Source of the DNA: VRUE01 sp963774405
Lineage (GTDB): Bacteria; Actinomycetota; Thermoleophilia; Solirubrobacterales; 70-9
DNA length: 64,000 nucleotides
Reading direction: 5' to 3'
NCBI GenBank assembly: GCA_963774405.1
Contig: CAVZEV010000004.1
Coordinates: forward strand, 124,001-188,000
Part shown: positions 35,282 to 43,169 of the stretch, piece by piece
Layout: each line of letters starts with the position of its first letter
How positions within the stretch are numbered: position 1 is the first letter of the stretch
Program-made: the position numbers and the translations under genes
Notes under the pieces: model-generated
What the model was told of the DNA's origin: nothing
What the model saw: the letters and a program-made list of their open reading frames with translations, nothing else
The model's database searches: none

Positions 35282-36901
35282 CGCACCAATGAGGACATCG
35301 TCGACGACAACGGTGTAATCGGCGAAAATCGCCGTCCGTAACTCGGTTCGTGTGCCGACGGGCAGACGAGAAGCTCGCAAGGGTCGCTCCGGGACCGGTT
35401 TCCGGCAGCTCGCGGCAGCCGAGCGATTCGGCGAGTGAGGAGAAGCCGGTCGAAGTGGATCAGGCTGCGACGGGAAGCGCCCTGATCTTGCTCAGCGCCT
35501 CGATGAAGTTCTCCTGCCAGGGCCAGCGGGCGGGCAGGTGCAAGGTGAAGCGCCGCGCGGTGCGGGTGATCCGGCCGGGCAGCGCGATCAGCCGGCGGCG
35601 GATCGTCCGCGCCGCCCGCCAAGTCTCATCCTCGAGGCCGAGCTGCCCGACCCAGCGCGCCAGGTTGTGGGCCAGGCAGGCGATCACCGTCCAGGCGGCG
35701 TTGGCGTCGAAGCGGCCCGAGGGGAAGTGGGCGAGCGCTTGGTCCTTCAGGTCGCGGATCGCCAGCTCGACCTCGGCGTGTTGGCGGTGCTCGGCGTCGA
35801 CGGTGTGCATGTCCTCGGTGCGGTTGGTGAGGAAAGCGAAGTGGCGCCAGTAGGCAAACAGCTCGGTCTGCTCGTCTTGGGCATGAAGGTGCACGCGGCG
35901 CACGATCAGCCGCCGCCCGCCGTAGGTCGTCTCGGCGAGCTCGCAGATGCCGGTGTCGGGGTAGTCGGGGACCGGGCGCCAGGCAGACTCCGGGAGCTGT
36001 GAGATCCGCTCTGCGATGCGCTTTTGCTGGCGGACGGCGATCGAGTAGAGACAGCTCTTTGCCTCCAGGTAGTCGATCACCTTGTGCGAGTGAAAGGCCG
36101 AGTCGGCGCGAATCAGGATCTCCCCCTCAGCGCCGGCCCTGCGCACCCGGGCGATCAGCTCTTCGCAAAAGCGAAGGGCGCCGCGCCCGGAGTTGGCGGC
36201 CCCTTTGCGAGTGCGGACGTGCAGCACCTCGCCTGTGGCGGCCCGGGTGGCGAGCAGCGGGTGATAGCCGCGCACTCCCGTGTAGCCGAAGGAGGCGCCC
36301 TGCTTGAGGCGCCCGTAGACCTCACCGACGAAGGAGTCGATGTCGATCACGAGGCGCTTGGCGCCGGGGCCTGCACCAGCGGCCCAGGCGCGCTTGATCG
36401 CCTCGCCCAGCACCCGGTCGAGCTGGCGCACGTGGCCGAAGGTGAAGGCGCGCAGGAAGGTGCCGAGCGTGGAGGGCGCCATCGCCTTGTGACCGAGCAG
36501 AGCCTCGGTCGCGCCGCTGCGCAGCAGGTCTGCGTCGTCGATCGAGTCGGCCCCTGCCGCGATCGCGTGGATCAGGGTGAGCACCTTGCGCCCTGGGCGC
36601 GAAGCACCCGTTCGCTCTCCCAGGCGGACTGTCTCCTCGACCAATTGCCCGAGGCCGAGCCGCCTGGCGAGAGTGGCGATCAAGACCAGCCCCGCGTTTG
36701 CGACAAGCCGCTCGTCGTCGAACTCGACGCCCACCGAATCGGGCCGCACGGACGCCTCAGAACCCTTCACCATGTAAGTGACCTCCTGACGTCAGGCCGC
36801 GGCTGCCCTATACAGTCGCTTTTTGCCTGCTCAGGAGGTCATTTTCATCACTGCAGCGGATGGATCGTCTGAATCAGGTGCGGTGAATCGGTGGATTGAG
36901 G
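35262..36901 (-). mobile_element. IS1380-family insertion sequence, 1640 bp
   Basis: A complete element bounded by perfect 20-bp inverted repeats and flanked by a 5-bp direct repeat CTAAG, with one intact transposase gene on the minus strand. About 180 bp lie between the left end and the transposase stop and about 110 bp between the right end and its start; I see no passenger gene in them. It has inserted in a tRNA-like gene. Confidence 0.92.
35460..36773 (-). CDS. IS1380-family transposase
   Basis: A 437-residue DDE transposase. The N-terminal DNA-binding region runs through LGHKAMAPSTLGTFLRAFTFGHVRQLDRVL. Catalytic-core signatures are LVIDIDSFVGEVYG (first Asp), ILIRADSAFHSHKVIDYL (second Asp) and the C-terminal HAEVELAIRDLKDQALAHFPS (Glu). 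No frameshift or stop interrupts it, so the element may be active. Start ATG 36773, about 110 bp inside the right end. Confidence 0.93.
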   Translation of the reverse strand: MVKGSEASVRPDSVGVEFDDERLVANAGLVLIATLARRLGLGQLVEETVRLGERTGASRPGRKVLTLIHAIAAGADSIDDADLLRSGATEALLGHKAMAPSTLGTFLRAFTFGHVRQLDRVLGEAIKRAWAAGAGPGAKRLVIDIDSFVGEVYGRLKQGASFGYTGVRGYHPLLATRAATGEVLHVRTRKGAANSGRGALRFCEELIARVRRAGAEGEILIRADSAFHSHKVIDYLEAKSCLYSIAVRQQKRIAERISQLPESAWRPVPDYPDTGICELAETTYGGRRLIVRRVHLHAQDEQTELFAYWRHFAFLTNRTEDMHTVDAEHRQHAEVELAIRDLKDQALAHFPSGRFDANAAWTVIACLAHNLARWVGQLGLEDETWRAARTIRRRLIALPGRITRTARRFTLHLPARWPWQENFIEALSKIRALPVAA

Positions 36902-36906
36902 CTAAG
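36882..36906. repeat. Right IS end: inverted repeat plus target duplication CTAAG
   Basis: A 20-bp inverted repeat at 36882-36901 (ends GGATTGAGG) is followed by CTAAG at 36902-36906, duplicating the left flank. Confidence 0.92.
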
Positions 36907-36956
36907 CGAATGTCAGTCGCCAAGAGGCACCCGCCTCTGTCGCCCTCCTGTTGGCG

Positions 36957-36962
36957 ATGCTA
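36957..36962 (-). promoter_or_regulatory. -10 element of tRNA-like gene 2
   Basis: TAGCAT on the minus strand, 8 bases before the 5' base of the split tRNA-like gene at 36948, in the same context as in unit 1. The stretch to 37033 holds no gene. Confidence 0.6.
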
Positions 36963-37033
36963 GCCGCAAGGAAGTGGCCAAAAAACGAGATAGGTGAATT
37001 GACACACTTACGTGACACTTTCTTAACGGGTGG

Positions 37034-37829
37034 TCATGTGGTCCCCGCCTGTGGCTCCCAGCGGAATCGGCGGGTGGCGACGAAGGCGCCGATCAGGGCC
37101 CAGACCAGCAGCGAGGCGACGTCGCCGCCTTTGAGGCCGGTGCCGGTGGCTTCGGGGGAGAGGGTGCCCTGCAGGCCTTCGGCGAGGTGGGAGAGGGGGA
37201 AGATGCGGCCGACCTCCTGCAGCCAGTGGGGGAGCTGGTCGATCGGGATCCAGACACCGGAGATGAAGGCGAGGATGACGACGGTGAAGGGCGCGATCGT
37301 CGAGGCGGCGTCGACGGTGGGAGTGAACGGCGTGATCGCGATGCCGAGCGTGCAGAGCGTCGCGGTGCCGAGCGCGACATAGGCGAGGAAGCCGATGAAG
37401 CTGGTGCCGGGGAACTCGACCCCGTAGGCGAGCACGCCGATCGCGACCAGCAGCACGGTCATCGCCAGCGCCTGCGCGGTGGCGCGCAGGACCTGGGCGA
37501 CGATGAAGGTCCAGGACGGCATTGGCGTGCCGCGCAGCCGCTTCAGCTGGCCGCGCTCGCGCTGGGTGGTGATCGAGACCGCGAGCGTGGTGAAGGTCGA
37601 GAGCGAGATCGAGTAGGCGGTGATCCCGGCCATGAAGTAGGCCTGGGCGCTCAGCTTCAGCCCGCTGGGCAGGGTGACGCTCTGGTCACCACCCTTGATG
37701 AAGATCGAGTTGAAGAGAACGAGGAAGATCAGCGGGAAGAAGAAGGTGAAGACGAGCGCCCGCGGCGTGCGCAGTGCGACGACGATCGCGGCGCGGGCCT
37801 GGGCGAGGACGATGTGGCGCTCGCTCACG
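37034..37829 (-). CDS. ABC-2 type permease
   Basis: About 264 residues from GTG 37829, with six TM segments. It has the N-terminal ALRTPRALVFTFFFPLIFLVLFN, the coupling region TTQRERGQLKRLRGTPMPSW and the C-terminal FISGVWIPIDQLPHWLQEVGR, all typical of DrrB-like export permeases. The start overlaps the ATPase stop by four bases or so. It likely exports a hydrophobic or drug-like compound. A divergent MarR/MFS pair may regulate or complement it. Confidence 0.9.
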
Positions 37830-38748
37830 CTTGCCGCTCCCCGTTGCGGGTGAGGTCGAGGAAGATGTCCTCGAGGCTCGGCTTGCGCACCTCGAGGTCG
37901 GCGAGCGCGACGCCGCGCTGCTCGGCCAGCGCCAGCAGCCGGTAGAGGTCGCCCTGCGGCTGCTCGGTCTCGATGCTGATCTCGTCGCCGGCGAGCTGCG
38001 GCGATGCCGACACGCACGAGCGCACGTCCTCGGCGCTGAGGCCCCCGTTGAGCCGGAAGCCGATCACGGTGCGGCGGCCGAGGCTCTCGCTCAGCTCCCT
38101 CATCGGCCCCTGGGCGACGATGCGCCCTTCGCGCAGGATCGCCACCCGGTCGGCGAGGTGCTCGGCCTCGTCCATGTAATGGGTGGTGAGGAAGACCGTC
38201 TTGCCGAGCTCCTTCAGCCCCTCGATCATGTTCCAGGCGTCGCGGCGGGCGGTCGGGTCGAAGCCGGTAGTCGGCTCGTCGAGGAAGATCAGGTCGGGGT
38301 CGCCGACGATCCCGATCGCGACGTCGACGCGGCGCTTCTGCCCACCCGAGAGCGAGCCGATCCGCGCCTCGCGCTTCTCTGCCAGCCCGGTCAGCTCGAT
38401 CGTCTGATCGACCGGGCGCGGGGCGGGGTAGAAGGTGGCGAAGAGCGAGACCGCCTCGCGCACGGTCAGCAGCGGGTCGAGCTCGCACTCCTGCAGGACG
38501 AGGCCGACGCGGCTGCGCCACTCGCGGGTCGGCTCGCCCGGATCGACGCCGAGCACCTCGACCTCGCCGCCGCTGCGCTCGCGATAGCCCTCGAGGATCT
38601 CGATCGTGGTCGTCTTGCCGGCCCCGTTGGGCCCGAGGAAGCCGAAGACCTCGCCGCGGCCGACCTCGAAGTCGATCCCGGCAACCGCCTCCTGCTCGCC
38701 GTAGGACTTGCGCAGCCCCCTGACGCTGATCGCCACCTCGCTCACCAC
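37825..38748 (-). CDS. ABC transporter ATPase (DrrA-type)
   Basis: About 307 residues. Walker A is GPNGAGKTTTIEIL, the signature is SLSGGQKRRVDVA, and Walker B is LIFLDEPTTGFDPTARR with switch TTHYMDEAEH. The C-terminal regulatory extension (about 215-305) ends KPSLEDIFLDLTRNG, the DUF4162-like tail of daunorubicin-resistance ATPases. GTG 38748, 38745 and 38769 are possible starts. The upstream 70 bp are shared with the divergent MarR gene. Confidence 0.92.
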   Translation of the reverse strand: MVSEVAISVRGLRKSYGEQEAVAGIDFEVGRGEVFGFLGPNGAGKTTTIEILEGYRERSGGEVEVLGVDPGEPTREWRSRVGLVLQECELDPLLTVREAVSLFATFYPAPRPVDQTIELTGLAEKREARIGSLSGGQKRRVDVAIGIVGDPDLIFLDEPTTGFDPTARRDAWNMIEGLKELGKTVFLTTHYMDEAEHLADRVAILREGRIVAQGPMRELSESLGRRTVIGFRLNGGLSAEDVRSCVSASPQLAGDEISIETEQPQGDLYRLLALAEQRGVALADLEVRKPSLEDIFLDLTRNGERQA

Positions 38749-38789
38749 CCCAAACCTAGCCAACTCCACCCACCGCCCCGGAGGGAGAT

Positions 38790-38820
38790 GGTTTGCTAGA
38801 CTAATTATCGACGCTAACTA
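38790..38820 (+). promoter_or_regulatory. AT-rich intergenic region before the MarR gene
   Basis: An island rich in A/T (TTGCTAGACTAATTATC then GACGCTAACTA) directly before ATG 38821, with the partly repeated GCTAGAC and GCTAACT. It probably holds the promoter and MarR operator for both directions. No Shine-Dalgarno precedes the MarR start, so a leaderless mRNA is possible. Confidence 0.35.
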
Positions 38821-39291
38821 ATGGCACGCACGGTCGACACCTCGCTCACCGATTCCGCCGCTCGGCTGCGGATGGGGATCGTGCGGACGGCGCGGCGGCT
38901 GCGCCAGGAGGCGGCCGGGGAGGCCGGGCTGCTGACGCCGACCTCGACCGCGGCGCTGGCGACGATCGAGCGGCACGGGCCGCTGACGCCGAGCGAGCTC
39001 GCCGAGCTGGAGCGGGTGAAGCGGCCGACGATCACCCGCACGCTCGGCTGCCTGGAGCGGCAGGGGTTGATCGAGCGCACGCCCGACCCGAGCGACGGTC
39101 GCAGCACCCTGGTCAGCGTCAATGCCGCCGGCCGCGAGCGTCTGCGGCGCCTACGCGGCCGCAAGAACGCCTATCTGGCGCGGCGCATGCGCGACCTTCC
39201 CGTCGAGGACGTCGCCGCCCTGGAGCGCGCGGCGGAGATCCTCGAGCAGATGCTGGAGGAGCCGCGCGGCAAGCGCGGTGGTGGCGCGTGA
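38821..39291 (+). CDS. MarR-family transcriptional regulator
   Basis: 156 residues with a winged helix: TPTSTAALATIERHGPLTPSELAELERVKRPTITRTLGCLERQGLIERT, the wing DPSDGRSTLVSVNAAGRE, and flanking dimerisation helices. It overlaps the following MFS gene by four bases and is divergent from an ABC exporter, an arrangement typical of ligand-responsive repression of efflux genes. Confidence 0.92.
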   Translation: MARTVDTSLTDSAARLRMGIVRTARRLRQEAAGEAGLLTPTSTAALATIERHGPLTPSELAELERVKRPTITRTLGCLERQGLIERTPDPSDGRSTLVSVNAAGRERLRRLRGRKNAYLARRMRDLPVEDVAALERAAEILEQMLEEPRGKRGGGA

Positions 39292-40538
39292 GCGCGGGTT
39301 TGCGGCGCAGCTTCACCTCCCTCTCCGTCCCCAACTACCGCCGCTACTTCCTTGGCCAGCTGGTCTCGCTCTCGGGCACCTGGATGCAGACGGTGGCGGC
39401 GCTCTGGCTGGTCCTCAGCCTCACCGGCAGCGGCGTCGCGGTCGGCATGACCACGGCCCTGCAGTTCCTGCCGATGCTGCTGCTCGGCGCCTGGGGCGGC
39501 CTGCTCGCCGACCGCTTTCCCAAGCGCAAGCTGCTGATGACCACGCAGGCGCTGATGGCGATCCCTGCGCTCGGGCTCTTCGTCGTCACCGTGACCGGCG
39601 TCGCCGCGCCCTGGATGGTCTTCATCGCCGTCTTCGCGATGGGCTCCGTCAACGCGGTCGACAACCCGACCCGGCAGAGCTTCGCGATCGAGATGGTCGG
39701 ACCCGACCGCGTCGTCAACGCGGTCAGCCTCAACAGCGTGATCGTGCAGTCGGCGCGCATCGTCGGCCCCGCGCTTGCCGGCCTGTTGATCGCCGGGGTC
39801 GGCCTCGAGACCTGCTTCGCGGTCAACGTCCTCTCCTTCGGCGCGATGATCTACGCGCTCTGGGGAATGGACCCGGCGAAGCTGCGCAGCGGCCCGCGGG
39901 CGAGCCGCGAGCGCGGCGCGATCCGCGCCGGCCTGCGCTACGTGCGCGCCACGCCGGAGCTGGCGATCCCGCTGGCGCTGATGGCCCTGGTCGGCACCTT
40001 CGGCTTCAACTTCCAGGTGATCCTGCCGCTGCTGGCGCGTTTCAGCTTCGGCGGCGGCGCCGGCGTCTACGCGGCGCTGGTCTCGGCGATGGGGATCGGC
40101 TCGATCGCCGGCGCCCTGATCACCGGCTCGCACGGCCGCACCGGCCCCCGTCTGATCGCCGGCGCCGCCCTCGCCTTCGGCGGCGCCGCCCTGCTCGCCG
40201 CCGCGGCCCCGGCAATGGCCGCGGAGCTCACCGCCCTGGTCCTCCTCGGCGCCGCCTCGGTCACCTTCGCCGCGACGATCAACTCCTCACTCCAACTGGC
40301 GGTAACCCCTCACATGCGCGGCCGAGTGATGTCCCTCTACTCAGTCGTCTTCCTCGGCTCGACCCCGATCGGCGGCCCCCTCGCCGGCTGGCTCTCCCAA
40401 ACCTACGACCCCCGCTGGGCCCTGGCCCTGGCCGCAACCTCAGGCCTCAGCGCCGCCTGGGCCGCCCGCATCTCCTTCGCCCGCCTCCGCACCCGAACCG
40501 AGCTAGCTGAAACCCAAGGAGAGCCGGCACCGGCCTGA
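39288..40538 (+). CDS. MFS transporter (EntS/DUF894-like exporter)
   Basis: 416 residues with 12 predicted TM segments. Characteristic stretches are NYRRYFLGQLVSLSGTWMQTVAALW, the loop GGLLADRFPKRKLL, NAVDNPTRQSFAIEMV and HMRGRVMSLYSVVFLGSTPIGG, all typical of the EntS-like MFS_3 group of siderophore/drug exporters. GTG start overlaps the MarR stop, indicating co-transcription. Expected to export a small molecule sensed by the MarR protein. Confidence 0.9.
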   Translation: MSAGLRRSFTSLSVPNYRRYFLGQLVSLSGTWMQTVAALWLVLSLTGSGVAVGMTTALQFLPMLLLGAWGGLLADRFPKRKLLMTTQALMAIPALGLFVVTVTGVAAPWMVFIAVFAMGSVNAVDNPTRQSFAIEMVGPDRVVNAVSLNSVIVQSARIVGPALAGLLIAGVGLETCFAVNVLSFGAMIYALWGMDPAKLRSGPRASRERGAIRAGLRYVRATPELAIPLALMALVGTFGFNFQVILPLLARFSFGGGAGVYAALVSAMGIGSIAGALITGSHGRTGPRLIAGAALAFGGAALLAAAAPAMAAELTALVLLGAASVTFAATINSSLQLAVTPHMRGRVMSLYSVVFLGSTPIGGPLAGWLSQTYDPRWALALAATSGLSAAWAARISFARLRTRTELAETQGEPAPA

Positions 40539-40612
40539 GTCCCTACTGCTCCAACCCGTAGAGGAAGTGGCGGCTTATCCCTCGTCAGCGGGGCCCGCCG
40601 GAAGCGCTTGGA

Positions 40613-40677
40613 GCGCGGGGTGAGGGGGTCCGCCAGACACTCCCCGCTTTTGTCTGGCGGACCCCCTCACCCCGCGC
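40613..40677. terminator. 27-bp perfect hairpin between convergent genes
   Basis: The arm at 40613-40639 is perfectly complementary to 40651-40677 (GCGCGGGGTGAGGGGGTCC... / ...GGACCCCCTCACCCCGCGC), with an 11-nt loop containing CCCCGCTTT. It lies between the MFS gene and the convergent osmoprotectant binding-protein gene. Confidence 0.85.
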
Positions 40678-40684
40678 CTAATCC

Positions 40685-41674
40685 CTACCCGACGTACCCC
40701 GCCGACTTCAGGTACGCCGCAGCCGCTTCCTTAGGCGTCTGCTTTTCGAGTTCCACCCGCGCATCGAGCTCCTGCATCACTTCCAGGGTCAACCCCTTCT
40801 GCACCTCGACGATCGTCTTTTCGTAATCCGGCCCCGCCTTTTCAACCGTCGACTGCTTGCTGACGAAGATGACGTTGCCGGCCGGGAAGACTTCCTTGTT
40901 GTCTTCGAGGATGACGAACTTGTCCTTCTCCGCCGAGAGCTGCGGGTCGGTGGTGAAGAGGATCGAGAGATCCGCCTGGCCGTTTTCGAGCACCTTGTAA
41001 CGGAGGCTGATGTCGACCGGGTGGAAGGCCTTGAACTTGAGCCCGTAATACTTTTCGAGCCCGGCCAGGCAGTCGATCCGCTGGCGGCACTCGGGCGAGC
41101 CATAGAGGGTCATGCTTTCCGACTTGCCTTCGAGGTCGGAGATCGTTTTCAGGCCTTCTTCTTCAGCGAACTTCTTCGTCGTGCCCACCGCGTTGGCGCT
41201 GGCGAACGGAGTCGGTTCGAACGCCGTCAGGCCTTCCTTTTCGAATTCGGCGTTTGCCTTTTCCCACGCCCCGGTCGCGTCGGACGGCACTTCTTCCGGT
41301 TCAAGGCCGAAGAACGAGGTCAGCGCGGTCGAGGCGTACTCCGGATAGCCCGAGACTGCCCCCGACTTGACCGCCTGGTGGGCCACCGTTTCCGAGCCGA
41401 GGTTGAGGTCGCTCTTCGCCTTGTAGCCGGCCGCCTTCAGCGCCTGGGCGTAGATTTCACCGAGGATTTCCTGTTCGGGGAAGTTCTTCGAGCCGATCGT
41501 CAGGCTGACCTTGGCGTTCTTCGGGTTGGAGACGATCGCTCCCGCGCTTTCACCTTCTTCACTGCTGCTCGTGCTGTTGTCGCTGCTGCTGCCGCAGGCG
41601 ACGACGCCGAGACTGAGGGCTAGAGCGAGCAGCAGAGCAGCCGCTGCGCGCAGACGAGTGAACTCGGACCTCAT
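40685..41674 (-). CDS. Osmoprotectant ABC transporter substrate-binding lipoprotein (OpuC type)
   Basis: 329 residues with a lipoprotein signal (LSLGVVAC, lipid-modified Cys27) and a Ser/Glu-rich linker. The OpuAC/ProX-like domain begins SLTIGSKNFPEQEILGEIYAQAL, with typical GYPEYASTALT and LSILFTTDPQL segments. It captures glycine betaine, choline or carnitine outside the membrane for the two permeases and ATPase encoded upstream in the same operon. It is the last gene of the operon. Codons favour GAA for Glu. Confidence 0.92.
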   Translation of the reverse strand: MRSEFTRLRAAAALLLALALSLGVVACGSSSDNSTSSSEEGESAGAIVSNPKNAKVSLTIGSKNFPEQEILGEIYAQALKAAGYKAKSDLNLGSETVAHQAVKSGAVSGYPEYASTALTSFFGLEPEEVPSDATGAWEKANAEFEKEGLTAFEPTPFASANAVGTTKKFAEEEGLKTISDLEGKSESMTLYGSPECRQRIDCLAGLEKYYGLKFKAFHPVDISLRYKVLENGQADLSILFTTDPQLSAEKDKFVILEDNKEVFPAGNVIFVSKQSTVEKAGPDYEKTIVEVQKGLTLEVMQELDARVELEKQTPKEAAAAYLKSAGYVG

Positions 41675-41708
41675 TGGATTCCTCTCTTGTCGTTTTTTGG
41701 GACGAGAT

Positions 41709-42428
41709 TCATGTGGCGCTCAACCGCAAGCCTTTCGAGGTGAGCAGACGTTGAAGTCCGGCGAGGCCAAACTCGAGCACCAGCGCCAGCAGGGCGACCA
41801 GGATCGCCCCCGCCAGCACGCCGTTCTCGCCGTAGACGTTTTCGTTGATGATGAAGTCGCCCAGGGTCAGGACCCCGGCCAGCGGTGCGATCGTCGCGGT
41901 GGCGACGATCGCGATCATCGCCCCGCGGATGCCGGTGAAGATCGTCGGGATCGCCAGCGGCACCTCGACCCTGCGCAGCACTTCGAGCTCGGTCATTCCC
42001 ATGCCGCGCGCGGCGTCAACCGTCGAGCGGTCGACCTGGCGCACGCCGACGTAGGCGTTGGTGAGGATCGGCGGTATTCCCAGCACGGATAGCGCCACGG
42101 TCAGGTTGAGCAGGCCCACCCCGATCGCCGTCGCCATCAGTGCGATCAGGGCGAGCTCCGGGATCGCGCGGCCGGCGTTGCCGATGCCGATCGCAAGCAG
42201 CTCGCCGGTGCCGCGGTGCCCGAGGTAGAGGCCGGCGGGCAGGGCGATGATCAGCGAGAGCGCCAGGGCGAGCACGGTCACCTCCAGCTGGGTCAGGGTC
42301 AGTTCGACCACCTGAGCGAATCCGCCCACCGTCTTGCCGCCGGTCACGTTGGAGGTCTGCGGCGTGAAGATGAATTCGAAGGCGCCGCCGAACGACGCCG
42401 GCGGGATCTGGGGGAGGGCCAGGCTCAC
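41709..42428 (-). CDS. Osmoprotectant ABC transporter permease
   Basis: 239 residues from GTG 42428 with five to six TM helices. The binding-protein-dependent permease signature is DAARGMGMTELEVLRRVEVPLAIPTIFTGIR (EAA-type loop). It is a paralogue of the upstream permease, whose stop it overlaps by four bases. It forms the membrane channel of the OpuC-type importer. Confidence 0.9.
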   Translation of the reverse strand: MSLALPQIPPASFGGAFEFIFTPQTSNVTGGKTVGGFAQVVELTLTQLEVTVLALALSLIIALPAGLYLGHRGTGELLAIGIGNAGRAIPELALIALMATAIGVGLLNLTVALSVLGIPPILTNAYVGVRQVDRSTVDAARGMGMTELEVLRRVEVPLAIPTIFTGIRGAMIAIVATATIAPLAGVLTLGDFIINENVYGENGVLAGAILVALLALVLEFGLAGLQRLLTSKGLRLSAT

Positions 42429-43169
42429 GTGTTCGTCACCCGCCGCCAGGGAGTGCTGAGCCGCTGCGCGAGCAGCAGCAGGCCGTCGAAGGCGAGCGCC
42501 ATCAGGATCGCGATGCCGCCGGCGATGATGATGCTGGTGGCGAAGGTGAGGTTGCCGCTGCCGTAGATCTGCGTGCCGAGGCCGCCGCCGCCGGCGAAGA
42601 CGGCGAGGGTCGCGATCGCGACCGTGCTCACCGTCGCGATCCGCAGCCCGGCGATGATCTCGGGAGTCGCCAGCGGCAGCTCGACTTTCCAGAGGATCTG
42701 GCGCTCGGTCAGGCCCATCCCCCGCGCCGCGTCCTTGACCGAGTTGGGCACGTTGGCGAGGCCGGTCATCGTGTTGCGGTAGAGAATCTGCAGGGTGAAG
42801 GCGCTGAGCGCGATGATCGCCGTCTCCATGCCGCGACCGGTGATCGGCAGCAGCAGGATGAAGAAGGCGATGCTGGGGATCGTGTAGAGGACGCCGGTGC
42901 CGGCCAGCAGCGGTGGGCGCAGCCAGGCGCGGCGGTGCGCGATGAGCGCCAGCGAGAAGGCGATCGCGAAGCCGATTACCACCGCGAAGAAGACCATCTC
43001 CAGGTGCTGAAGCGTCGGCGTCTCGAAGCGGCCGATGTGTTCCTTCGCCCAGTCCCAGCAAAAGAGCTTGTCGGTGGCCTGGCAGGGCAGCGTTTCCGAG
43101 CTGCGTTCGTGGATGAACCCCCTGCCGACTTCGCCGACCGCCGCTAGTGTCAATGCCGGGCTAGCCATG
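42425..43169 (-). CDS. Osmoprotectant ABC transporter permease
   Basis: About 247 residues from ATG 43169, overlapping the ATPase gene end by nine bases. TM helices surround the EAA loop KDAARGMGLTERQILWKVELPLATPEIIAGLR. The N-terminal extension (SSETLPCQATDKLFCWDWAKEH) with two Cys is probably extracytoplasmic. It pairs with the following permease as a heterodimer. Confidence 0.9.

Larger units (their letters stand above)
35213..36948 (-). pseudogene. Second 8/4 tRNA-like gene, split by an IS element
   Basis: The 5' part is at 36948-36902 and the 3' part at 35261-35213. Removing the IS and one CTAAG copy restores an 89-nt cloverleaf. It has an 8-bp acceptor GGAGGGCG/CGCCCTCC, a 6-bp D stem AGAGGC-GGGT-GCCTCT as in selenocysteine tRNAs, and an anticodon arm GGCGA-CTGACAT-TCGCT (GAC). 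The variable stem is TCCAAC/GTTGGA and the T arm CCGG-TTCGAGT-CCGG has 4 bp. The IS lies at the start of the variable arm, so the gene is inactivated. Confidence 0.65.
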
